From Talinum fruticosum (Eukaryota; Streptophyta; Magnoliopsida; Caryophyllales; Talinaceae), in the NCBI GenBank assembly GCA_021018815.1, contig JAITYX010000026.1, positions 6,510,001-6,574,000 on the forward strand: a DNA stretch of 64,000 bases, in the 5' to 3' direction. The position numbers and the translations under genes are program-made. Below the pieces are notes generated by a model. That model made no database searches. It worked only from the letters and a program-made list of their open reading frames with translations, and was not told the DNA's origin. This document shows positions 9,275 to 18,745 of this stretch, piece after piece (the first letter of the stretch is position 1; each line of letters starts with the position of its first letter).

Positions 9275-12029
9275 ATGGCGAGTGCCAATGAACTATCTCC
9301 ATGTTCTACAAATAAAGACCCGGAGAGGGGGAATCAAATCCAAATCCAACTCCAACTCCAACTCCAACTCGCTCCATCAACCTATGATTCGTCCGGAACA
9401 TCGGATCGTACCGAGGATGAGGTGGAGACATTAACATTGGGAAAGAAAAGAAAGTTTATCTCGGATGTTTGGCAACATTTTGGGTATCAAGTTATCAACG
9501 GCGTACCGAAAGCTATTTGTAATTATTGTGGGAAAAACTTGGTGGTAATTCAAAAAATGGTACGAAGCATTTGCAGGACCATCATAAAATTTGCCCTATG
9601 AAAAGACATAGAGATATCGCAAATGACTTTACCCAAAAAAAGTTGAAGATAGAGTCTTCCGATGACAAACAAGGGCAAGTGTTGTTTGTTAATGGTTTTG
9701 ATGAAGAGCTTGCAAGGAAGGAACTTGCATATATGGTAATAGTTCATGAGTATCCTCTTACTATTGTGGAGCATGATGGGTTTAGAAAATATTCAAAGGC
9801 TCTTCAACTCGCGTTCAACATGATATCAAGGAATACACTTAGAAAAGATACTTTCAAAGTGTTTGATTTTGAAAAGGCAAAAACAATGAAGTTGTTAGGA
9901 AGTGCTCCAAGCAAAGTGGCTATTACCACGGACATGCGGACCGCTCAAAATCAAAAGTGTGGTTTTATAGCCATAACGGCCCATTGGATTGATAGCTCAT
10001 GGAAAATGCAAAAGCGCATTTTGAGGTATGTTTATTATTTGTGCGACTTTTCTATTTTTAGTTTTTGTTTCAATTTCTTTTTCAGTTTATATTTTCGGTT
10101 TCGCCCCTTTATTTTTCATGTTTCGTTTTTTTTTTTTTTCGTTTCGTTTTCGCCCGGTTTTTTTCATGTTTCGATTTTTTGCCTGTTTTTTTTCATGTTT
10201 CGATTTTTGCACTGTTTCGTTTTCGCCCGTTTTTTTTCCTATTTCGTTTTTTGCTCGTTTACGTTTTTCGCCCGATTTTTTCCCGTTTCGTTTTTGCTCG
10301 TTTCGTTTTCTCGCCGGTTTTTTTCCTGTTTCGTTTCGGTTTCTCTGCTGTTTCGTTTTCGTTGCTGCCCGGGTTTTTTTTTCCCGTTTCGTTTTCGCTT
10401 CGCTGAATTTTTTTCCTTTTCTCGTTTGTTTTCCCGTTTACGTTTCTCGTTTCGCCTGCTTTTTTTTTCTGTTTCGTTTTTGTTTTTGCACTTTAATTGC
10501 ATTCTGTTTTTTGATGTTTGCGTTTTCTACTAGGTTTGCATATGTTCCTTGCCCTCATACCGCGGAAACCATATCCGAAGAGCTCTTAAAGTGTTTTTAG
10601 AGTGGAATATTAGTAGAAAGCTATCAAGCCTCACAGTGGACAATTGTTCTTGCAATGCTGCAATAATTGCCATTCTTCTAGATCGTTTGAATCTAAGGAC
10701 ACTTCCATTGATGGGTAAGCATTTCCATATGCGTTGTTGTGCACATATTCTTAATATCATTGTTAAAGATGGGTTGGAGATGATTGAGAGTTCAATTGAA
10801 AAGGTTCGTGATAGTGTAGCATATTGGAAAGCAACACCTAAAAGAGAGGAGACTTTTAGAGAAGCTTGTGATAGTTTGAGTGTGCCTTACTTCAAGAAGT
10901 TGAAATTAGATTGTAAAACGAGGTGGAATTCAACATTCTTAATGCTTGAAACAGACTTTGTTGTATAAAGAAGTTTTTCCTAAGTTGGCAAGGAGAGCAA
11001 CAAGTTATAAATGTGTTCCTTCCGATGAGGAATGGGAGAAGGCAAAAGATATTTGTGGTAGGTTGCAAGTATTTTATGATGTGACTCGGTTGTTCTCCGG
11101 CACTAGTTTTCCTACTGCAAATGTTTATTTTCCTAAGGTTTTTGAAATTCAAATAGCTTTGAATGGTTGGCTTCGAATAGGGATGTGGCTATTAGGACTA
11201 TGGCTCGGAAGATGCTTGATAAATTTTTGAAATATTGGGATGTCATGCATGGAATATTAGGAGTTGCATGTGTTTTGGATCCTAGGTACAAGTTGAAAAT
11301 GGTGCAAGCTTGTTATAGTACTATTCTTGATTTTGATGTATTTGATAAGGTTGTTATGATCAAAAATGTTTGCTATGATTTGTATCATGAATATGAAGAG
11401 AAGTACAAACATTTGAAGGCTTCTTCTTGTACTCGTTTCTTATGATTCATCTTCTATGACTACGGATTCTAGTGTGGGAGTTTGCCTATTGGGAAGGATA
11501 TTTATGATAAGTTTGATGGATTGATTTCAATGGATCCCATGGCTGTACCAAAATCTGAGTTGGATATTTACTTAGAAGAGGCGGTTACCCCAAGGGCTGA
11601 TAATTTTGATATATTGGTTCATTGGAAAGCGACCACAAGGTTTCCGATTTTAGCTATGATGGCTAGAGATATCTATCCCATCCCTGTCTCCACGAGTAGC
11701 ATCGAGTCCGTATTTAGCTCGGGTGGGAGGTTCATTACCCCACATCGCAATCGCTTGTATCCCAGGACTTTAGAAGCTTTAATGTGTGCTAGAGATTGGC
11801 TTTTGGCTAAATACAAATCCGACCCGGAAGGTATATGTTTTTATTCTTTAATGAACTTTAGTATGTGCATAGTAAGAATTTCTTATATTTAAATGTTATG
11901 ATAATATATCAATCAATAATTCAATTTTGTATTTTTCATGTTGTAGATGATGATGAAGTTGTCTCTTATCACCATAATACTATTGATCAAGATCATGATG
12001 CGGAAGTTGATGACGAATTTGAAGTTTGA
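9275..12029 (+). pseudogene. hAT transposase, BED finger plus hATC domain, interrupted by frameshifts
   Basis: Three coding exons are visible: 9275-10025, 10534-11830 and 11947-12029, with GT-AG junctions that keep phase (AG|G and G|AT codons). The N-terminus has a Gln/Leu tract, then a BED zinc finger (SDVWQHFGY, CNYCGK, HLQDHHKIC). The middle has the hAT core (CCAHILNIIVKDGLE, TRWNSTFLML, CVLDPRYKL). The C-terminus has the dimerisation domain (ELDIYLEEAV, FPILAMMARDI, IPVSTSSIESVFSSGGR) and an acidic tail (DAEVDDEFEV). The protein would cut and reinsert DNA at the terminal repeats. Frame breaks occur at an A5 run (9533-9537), a T5 run (10594-10598), near 10955, near 11167, and near 11440 and 11476. 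Each looks like a one-base change, so the copy is either freshly dead or affected by base-calling errors. Confidence 0.88.
10026..10533 (+). repeat. T-rich repetitive intron of the hAT transposase
   Basis: The intron has donor ag|gtatgt and acceptor ctactag|g. Its interior is a degenerate array of units like tttcgttttcgcccgttttttt. Long Phe/Arg-rich open frames across it are products of composition and not protein genes. Confidence 0.75.
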
Positions 12030-12458
12030 TGGATGAATGATGTTGGATTGTACAAGAACATTTATGTTTTATTATGATGGTTGTATTTGTATTTAAACTA
12101 TGAGGACTTGTTTTTTTTTTTTTTTTTATTTTGTATTGTTTTTTTGGCTTTCCTTTAACTTTGCATGGATATTGGATCATTGTGTGAAAAAAAAATGGTT
12201 TGGGCTTCATTGTTTAGGCCTTTAAATTTAATCATAGATTGAGTTTCACATTTATGAGCCTGTTTGAAGTTTGGGCTTCCTCTGGCCCACGTACAGGATT
12301 CGAGAAATTGGGGCACCGGCGGGAAGTGGATCCCGGCAGGGGCGGGGGCGGGAGCAAAACTCTCCCCCAACAGCAGGGTCGGGGCCGGGCGAGGGGCAGG
12401 GTGAGGGGCGGGGAGTACCCCGTCCCCAACCCGCCCCGTTGCCAACCCTAATGATAGT

Positions 12459-14171
12459 GTACTACTATAAAAAGAATGGTGTGAATTAGGGTACATCTTA
12501 AGTTTGAAAAGATCTCGAAGTTATACTAGTTAATTTGTTTGTACTTAAATTTCCAATTCCCACTTCTTATTGTTGATTTTCATTAAATTTTTAATATTAT
12601 TTTTATTATCTTAAATTACTTCTACATCATTACTCTAATTTGACGTAATAAGAAGTTTACAGTAGAACCTAATTTCTTAACAAAACAAACATGAGACCAG
12701 CCCCATGGTAATTATAGGGTACCGACTTATGCTGATATTGACCGACTTATGCTGGACTTCTCATGTGCCTCCTGACTAACAATTTTTGATATGACAACTT
12801 TTGAGATTACATTCTCCTATCATGATTCCGGGTCTAAAATGGTAGGAAAAAATAAATTGGGTGGTTTTAAATTTAAAAAAAAACAAAAAAATTAAAACAA
12901 TTCTTCCTGTTTATTATTGATCCCATGTCCATAAATCCAGGACCATATACTAATTTTTATGAGCAAATTGGGGTGCTCATTAGAAAGTCCAGGTGGGTTT
13001 GGCAGGACAGTGGGTTGTACCTTCGGGTAAAGGGGGAAGACCCACAGACCTAAACAAACCATGTGATGCAGGATCACAAATAAAAGCCTAAGACTGTCCC
13101 GGCATGGCAAATAGACGACAATCACTATTACGAACACAAATTGCATACATACGTCCTGCACGTTGATGGTTTCACACTTGCCGAGAAAGCTAATGCGAAC
13201 CAACAGAGCAACACTTCATCGAGAGTCAAAAATAGAACACAGTTACCAGAAAGACAAAATCGAGCCTGAGTAGAAGAAAGATAAGAGGACATTCAACAAA
13301 TAGAATTGGAAGATGGATAATCAAAACATATCATGTAGATGAATGTTGAAGCAAGTTGTGCAATGCATTTCCATCTGTGCATAACATAACAGAAGCAATG
13401 CCTGTCTAATGACCAGATAAACCAGATGCATACACCAGAAACCAAAATCAAGAAACCATACAAATACACTTGCAGGTCATTAAATAGCACAAACTTTAAA
13501 GCAAAATTAGTACATCCTCCTCCGAACATACACAAACATTGAGCCAATCTTGCAGATCCAATTGCATAGATTGTGACCTCCCCATGGCAGCCAAGATCTC
13601 AAGTTTCCTATCTTATGCTATAAACCCGTCATTACTAATGTCTCCTATCATAGTAATGACTCTTTTATCACATGGTACCCGCCATTGTGCATAACCATCA
13701 TGTCACTCGATACAATACAAGTATCAAATCGAAAATAAAAATATTTGAAGAGCACCACTTATAGTCACCAAAACACCCCAACTCAAAACACTGACGAGGA
13801 AAAAAGAGTAACCGGTACTTGATAGAGACAATCTGCAGCAACTCAGCACAAAGTTTATGCCCTTCCAAAAGAGGGAAAAAGGCAAGAGCTACCAAGTGCA
13901 TCATCGATAATCATGATTCATATTGTAACATCAATTTCCGAGAGCTACCAACTCAGGACAAGGTTTCTTTCTTCTAACATCAATTTCCACAATTTCACAT
14001 TGCTCAGACTAATGCGTACTAAAAACAATGTGCATTTTCAATAATCATGATTGATACTGTAACATTTTTCTACCAATAATAAGATTTGAGTACTCGAACA
14101 TAATTTGCAAAGACCATTGATGAGAAGACACGTAGCTAAAAAAAACATGGAGCAAAAGTAATATAGTCCTA
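12459..14171. other. No protein gene recognised; probable downstream part of the U14 transcription unit
   Basis: Noncoding DNA. The motif accgacttatgctg occurs twice (around 12720 and 12741). A perfect 10-bp hairpin stem (gtcattacta...tagtaatgac) lies at 13628-13660. A 25-bp segment around 13907 (ataatcatgattcatattgt) recurs at 14040. Minus-strand open frames here have no recognisable domains. Confidence 0.5.
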
Positions 14172-14294
14172 GTCTCAGACATCCAAGGAAGGATTGAAGC
14201 AGCATAAGCTCTCAAGCCCGGCGAAGGCGAAAGCTCTTAGGCGGCCACTGCGAATGTTCATGAGAAACAAGCCTTGAAGTTTGTCATCACAGAC
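14172..14294 (-). ncRNA. U14: U14 C/D-box snoRNA, copy 1
   Basis: Read on the minus strand, this 123-nt RNA starts GTCT, followed by C box GTGATGA (14284-14290), and ends with D box CTGA (14175-14178) and AGAC, which closes a GUCU/AGAC terminal stem. Two hallmark U14 elements are present: ACATTCGCAGT (domain A, complementary to 18S rRNA, needed for pre-rRNA processing) and CCTTGGATGT just before the D box (domain B, the guide for a conserved 18S 2'-O-methylation). The length matches plant U14 better than the shorter animal form. It would act in the nucleolus with fibrillarin-type snoRNPs. Confidence 0.92.
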
Positions 14295-14603
14295 ATGTAA
14301 CCAAATTAACAAATGCAAATATGACTATGCTAATTGATAACCACTCTTCTTTTGAGGCATCCCAATTAACTTGTCTGACAAAATATTCAATGCAAAGAAC
14401 AGCTAATTGTGTTGCACTGGACCTTTCAAAGGCAAGCCACAGCCGTCAAGCTACTTTGAAGTTCAAGTATAGAATATGCACACAGAGAGAAGTCATCACA
14501 GGCAAAAGCTAAGAAAACAGGAGAGCACAGAGAGTTGAAAAGTAATTACAACACATGGAACTCTAAAACATTAGCAGCATGTCAAAGATTGGATTAAAAT
14601 ATA

Positions 14604-14726
14604 GTCTCAGACATCCAAGGAAGGAATATAAGCAGCACAAGCTCTCAAGCCTGGCGAAGGCGAAAGCTCTCAGGCGGCCACTGCGAATGTTCTTGAGAAA
14701 CAAGCCTTGAATTTGTCATCATAGAC
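14604..14726 (-). ncRNA. U14: U14 C/D-box snoRNA, copy 2
   Basis: This 123-nt copy has terminal stem GTCT/AGAC, C box ATGATGA, domain A ACATTCGCAGT, domain B CCTTGGATGT and D box CTGA. It differs from copy 1 only by scattered substitutions outside the functional boxes. It lies 309 bp from copy 1 in the same orientation, so all three copies probably come from one precursor. Confidence 0.92.
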
Positions 14727-14984
14727 AAAAGACCAATGGACATACCCAAAATTAGATTCTTACAAATAGTATACATCATGTCAATTTCACACCAAACTAA
14801 GAACCTAAGAAGATACAAAACCTAACATACATTTTTACACCAACAAAGATGACCAAATAGGACAAAAGCAATAACAAAATTACTACCCTGTAATCTTAAC
14901 CTTATCAAGCATCATAAAAACACTTCAACGTTGAAATCAATTTCAATGCATAAACGGTTGTCGACGTCAAATGAAAATGGTCTG

Positions 14985-15108
14985 GACTCAGACATCCAAG
15001 GAAGGAAAGAAAGCAGCATTAGCTCTCAAGCCCGGCGAAGGCGAAAGCTCTTAGGCGGCCACTGCGAATGTTCTTGAGAAACAAGCCTTATTCTTTATCA
15101 TCATAGGC
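14985..15108 (-). ncRNA. U14: U14 C/D-box snoRNA, copy 3
   Basis: C box ATGATGA (15098-15104), domain A, domain B and D box CTGA (14988-14991) are all kept. The short terminal stem is altered next to the boxes, but an outer stem GGTCTG/CAGACC (15110-15115 with 14979-14984) can close the RNA. This copy is first in the direction of transcription. The exact ends are uncertain by a few bases because of the outer stem. Confidence 0.9.
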
Positions 15109-15115
15109 ACAGACC

Positions 15116-15660
15116 CTTGTATCAAAACATCCAAAAGATGGGATTTTTAAGTTCCAAAAGCACTTTCATCACAAATTCTGACTCAAACATGTATTACATA
15201 CATACCCAATACTCGATCTTTTTTAAGAAAAAAAAGGGGGGAGCCCTGAAAGACAAGGAAAGGTAGGAAAGAAATGTGCGTCTCATGGCCTGTCCAAAGC
15301 GGTAATGGCAGCGACGCCGCTCCGCAAGGCGATGGAATATGAGACCGCCCAACAAAAAGACGGAGAAAATCCGAAGATTTCCTACAACGTCAAAGCAGGG
15401 ATTAATCTGTGACGTTTTACTTGTGGGATTTGCAAACACAGAAATTTCAGTTTGCCCCAGAATATTAAGTAAAGGGATTTTGGAGAAATCCCCGTCACAA
15501 TTCTCAGAATCGAAACGTAGCAAGTAGCGAATACAATTGAATGAAGAAAACGAAAAACAAACAAGCGTAAAGTATTAAGATGAAGAACTGAGAAACAGAA
15601 AATATCAAAATTAGAAGAAAGAAATCAAGCGAATTGAATAAGGTGGCTATGGGTGGAGGA
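15116..15660 (-). other. Leader of the putative polycistronic U14 precursor
   Basis: This is the region between the promoter elements and the first U14 copy. Minus-strand frames of 60-109 codons (for example 15194-15523) have no recognisable domain, and I do not call them genes. I read the region as noncoding leader of the snoRNA precursor. It could instead be the first exon of a host gene that I do not recognise. Confidence 0.4.
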
Positions 15661-15663
15661 GTG

Positions 15664-15700
15664 TATATATACGTTAAGATGGCGATGGGGTTTAGGGTTT
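15664..15700 (-). promoter_or_regulatory. TATA box and telo-box promoter for the U14 cluster
   Basis: On the minus strand, AAACCCTAAA (telo-box, 15691-15700) is followed about 20 bp later by TATATATA (15664-15671). Telo-boxes near TATA elements are common in plant promoters for ribosome-biogenesis genes, including snoRNA clusters. Transcription would start near 15635 and run through U14 copies 3, 2 and 1. Confidence 0.6.
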
Positions 15701-16865
15701 AGGTTCGCCGACATAGAGACCGTGGAAGAGGAGAGAGATTATCGAAGACGGGCTATGGTTGACACTAGCACATTCCAGAGACTTCTGAAACTTGAAAATT
15801 ACAGTTTTTTTTTTTTGGGATATTTATAGTATAATTACACTTTTTTGTTATAGAACAATATAATTATAGTTTAACTAGCTAAGACCGCGTGTTGCGGCGG
15901 ATTAAATTTTAAACAAAATAATTCATTGAAACAATTTTTAAATATTCACTATTAGAACCCAGTTCACAAAAAACAAAATGATACATTGAAACTATTGAAG
16001 GAAAGCCCTAACTAAGACCCACGCTTTGCAGCGGAAATAATTTTTGAATGATTATATGAAATTTGGAAAGTATTGTTAAATAATTATTTAATACGTATAA
16101 TATTTAAATCAAAAGGTGTTACAACTCCAATTAAATAAGAAGATGTAAAATAAAGAAAATCCAACGGTGAAATTACAACATGGTAACCATGACTAAAAAA
16201 CATACAATAAAATAGCAAGAGTCATGTATACATGAATATCTAAACACTTATCGCTATCTATCCATAAGTTAGAGAACAATCAAATTCATCATACAGAGCA
16301 CCCCAATAAAGAAAAAGAGATGAGGGATCCAAATCTAAATATAAAAAAAGTAAATAACAAAATAGTCATTATACGTGCCAAAGTTAGGAGTTCAAATAAA
16401 AGAAAAGTATGTTAAGAGAAGGGGAAAATGACTTAACACCGGATAAAATCATAATGTAAGTAATCTAATTGTTTTACATCTCCCTCAAAAAAGATAGAAA
16501 AACAACACATAAAAAGCCAATGAGGCAAGAAAAAACATAGAATAGATTAGTATAACAATCATAGGAATGGTTGTAGTTCTAGCCTATTGGTAGCCTTCAA
16601 ACCGTAAGTGTCCAAGTAAATAAGACATGTCAAAGATTCAATAAAGTCATAAATCTTCATACGAAACCACTTCGAACACATGAACAATCTAATATGATTA
16701 TTACTAATCTAGTCGTTACAATCTTTAATTCAATGACCCACATAGCAAAAATAAGAACTCACCAAACTATTACAATCTTTAATTCAATAACACAGACTAA
16801 TAGAAAAAAACACCTAACTATTACATATATTTAATTCAAATGATCGAACATTATATGGACCTTTC

Positions 16866-16977
16866 AAAAATATCATCTCGTTAAAAAAGTAATAACGGTA
16901 TCATTTAAAAAATTATTTTATATCATGTTACGCAAAGTAGTCTTCATATACTTCATCACGGAGAAGACTCTTTCAAC
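16866..16977 (-). pseudogene. C-terminal fragment of a different hAT transposase, inside the Helitron
   Basis: The minus strand translates as VERVFSVMKYMKTTLRNMI, stop, NNFLNDTVITFLTR. This matches the C-terminal dimerisation region of the TTF-type/DUF4371 plant hAT proteins (pattern VERxFSxMKxxKxxLRNxM...LND). It is about 37 codons with in-frame stops, so it is a dead scrap. It is unlike the transposase at 9275-12029, so it is not derived from that element. Confidence 0.65.
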
Positions 16978-17998
16978 GAATTACAATCTTAAAATTTTTC
17001 ATTTTCTCTTCTTTCTCTCTAACTTAAGAAGACATAATCATGGATTACAATCTTAATCATTACATTCCTTCTAAAAGCAATAATAAGCTATTAAAATTTA
17101 GAGCTACTCAATTAGAGATCAGAAAAGTACATAACTCCCATAATTTCTATTCCTCAATATCCAACATCTCAAGTTGTGTCACATTTAGATATAAACTCTC
17201 AAATTTATACATTAAACTCCTATCTCCTTATTAAATTAAAGAACGTTCCTCTTTTCTTATCTTCTTTAAATAAAAAACAGAAAATTGAAGTAGTTAGTCG
17301 AAAAACCTTCTACATTATAATTCATATCAAAAAGTGAATATTTTTTTTGTCCAAAAAATGTTGAATAACTTACCAATTATTGAAAAGTCGAAATTCCTAA
17401 CACCTACTCTTTAGTTTGTGAATGATGTAATAAAAACTGCTATTTGTGGTCATGGATTGCATAAAATCGTTCAGGGATTTGCATACACTTATCCACTTAA
17501 TTGAATTATTACCATAACGAAGGGATAATTATTTATATATTGTCAAAAATTGTCAAGTTGGAGCTCGTTTTAGGTTATCTTCTATCAATTACTTCATCCA
17601 AAGTCCAAATTAAAATTAAAAAAAAATTGATTCAAACATCAAGACCCTAACCATTGCTTAAAGAAGAGGAAGAAAAGTAACATAAATACCTCTCAGTGGG
17701 TGACAGCCGTGGCCTTTCTCCTCTACTGGCGCTTAACGATAGGCAGTGGGCACCGGGAGGAGGTGGTCAAGGGACAAGCAGGTCGAGGGAGGAAGGGAGG
17801 CAGAAAGTGTTGGAAAGAGCGGTAGAGGGAGAGGGGGAATTTACTCGTAAGGGTTTTTGTGGAATTGAGAACAGAGCGAGAGAGGGGAGAGATAAAGTCT
17901 AAGGTAGGGTCGTTGATTTAAGGAGAGAGAGACGCATGCTACATAGGCTATAGGCGACTCCCTCCACCGCTTCTTCGACTCCTCTTCCATCGACGCCA

Positions 17999-18211
17999 AT
18001 GGGCTTCGCCGCCGCTGCCGCTTCTCAATCTCCCTCTCAGCGGAAGTTAGACTCGCCACCCCCCGCCATTGAGGCTCCTGGGTCGCTGTCGAGCAAACCC
18101 GACTCCGGCCAATTTCATTTCCACTCGGACAACGATTCGGATGAAGATGGAAGCATTTCCGATGGGTCCCTACACCATGTCTCCCTCTCCATGAGCCTCG
18201 TGATGATGTAA
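17999..18211 (+). pseudogene. Captured 5' coding exon of an unidentified plant gene, inside the Helitron
   Basis: The frame begins MGFAAAAASQSPSQRKLDSP and continues with an acidic Ser/Asp segment (DNDSDEDGSISDGS) before a stop at 18211. Its GC content and Ala/Ser/Pro-rich start resemble a real plant N-terminus with an upstream C/T-rich leader (17940-17998), unlike the AT-rich Helitron around it. No domain follows, so it looks like a truncated exon picked up by the Helitron, in the opposite orientation. I do not recognise the parent gene. Confidence 0.4.
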
Positions 18212-18745
18212 CCAAATCCGAATAGGTTCAACCCGTACTGGGTGGAGGAGAGAGTATAGGAAGAGGTAGTTATATGCATATGAATTACATAAAGCAAGTA
18301 TGTGACACCTCCTCTCTCCTACCATCAAAAGCTATTGAGTTTAGAGACTATTCAATTTGGGGAACCTTCATCATCTTCTTATAATTGTCCCGCATTCCCG
18401 CTCATCAATTTTATGCCCCGTAAAAATAATCCCTCCTCATACTATGATTTGGTGGAAATTATAGGAAACGGGTTAATGAAATTATGCAAGACAGAGTGAG
18501 TTGAAGAGTATTGAAGAAGAGGAAGTAAAATTACAGAGAGCAAGCATCGGCAAGAGAGAGAGAAGAGGAAGTAATTTTATTGAGAAAGAGAGACGGTTAA
18601 GTGGAGAGAGAAACAAAGAGATTAGTCAACAAAAAATTGACAAATCAAGATTAATTCTTAAATTTAATCAAAGGTTGTGAATTACTTTCATCCCTACAAT
18701 TAAGGGAGAGAAGTAAACCCAACTTTGCTTTTATATATTAATAGA

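Larger units (their letters stand above)
7853..12450 (+). mobile_element. Complete hAT (Ac/Tam3-type) DNA transposon
   Basis: The left end reads TAGGGATGGCAACGGGCGGG and the right end, on the opposite strand, TAGGGTTGGCAACGGGGCGG, giving about 20-bp terminal inverted repeats. The flanks are atgatagc (7845-7852) and atgatagt (12451-12458), an 8-bp duplication with one mismatch, as expected for hAT insertion. The 4598-bp element holds a GC-rich subterminal region at each end, a leader, and a transposase gene with BED finger and hATC domain in plus orientation. Ends and gene together identify an autonomous-type element, although the transposase frame is now interrupted. Confidence 0.93.
15874..18745 (-). 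mobile_element. Helitron (2872 bp) with captured sequence
   Basis: On the minus strand the element starts TCTATTAATATATAAAAGC at 18745 and ends with a small GC hairpin, CCGCCGCAACACGCGG, then TCTTAGCTAGT at 15874. The 5' TC, the 3' CTAGT (CTRRT class) and the hairpin just before it are Helitron hallmarks. The flanking bases are A before TC and T after CTAGT, the A^T insertion site, with no target duplication. No Rep/helicase gene is seen, so it is non-autonomous. It carries a hAT transposase fragment and a gene-like 5' exon. Confidence 0.82.

Noticed and set aside
10028..10600. Long Phe/Arg-rich open frames in the hAT gene
   Set aside because: They lie over a T-rich repetitive intron with good splice sites and in-phase flanking exons; the length comes from composition.
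9275..12029. Domesticated hAT gene (DAYSLEEPER/RICESLEEPER type)
   Set aside because: The gene sits between matching terminal inverted repeats and an 8-bp target duplication, so it belongs to a transposon and is not a host gene.
12892..13547. Minus-strand frames of 84-103 codons downstream of U14
   Set aside because: Cys/Ile/Val-rich with no domain; AT-biased noncoding sequence is sufficient to explain them.
15194..15523. 109-codon minus-strand frame upstream of U14
   Set aside because: No recognisable domain; more simply explained as leader of the snoRNA precursor.
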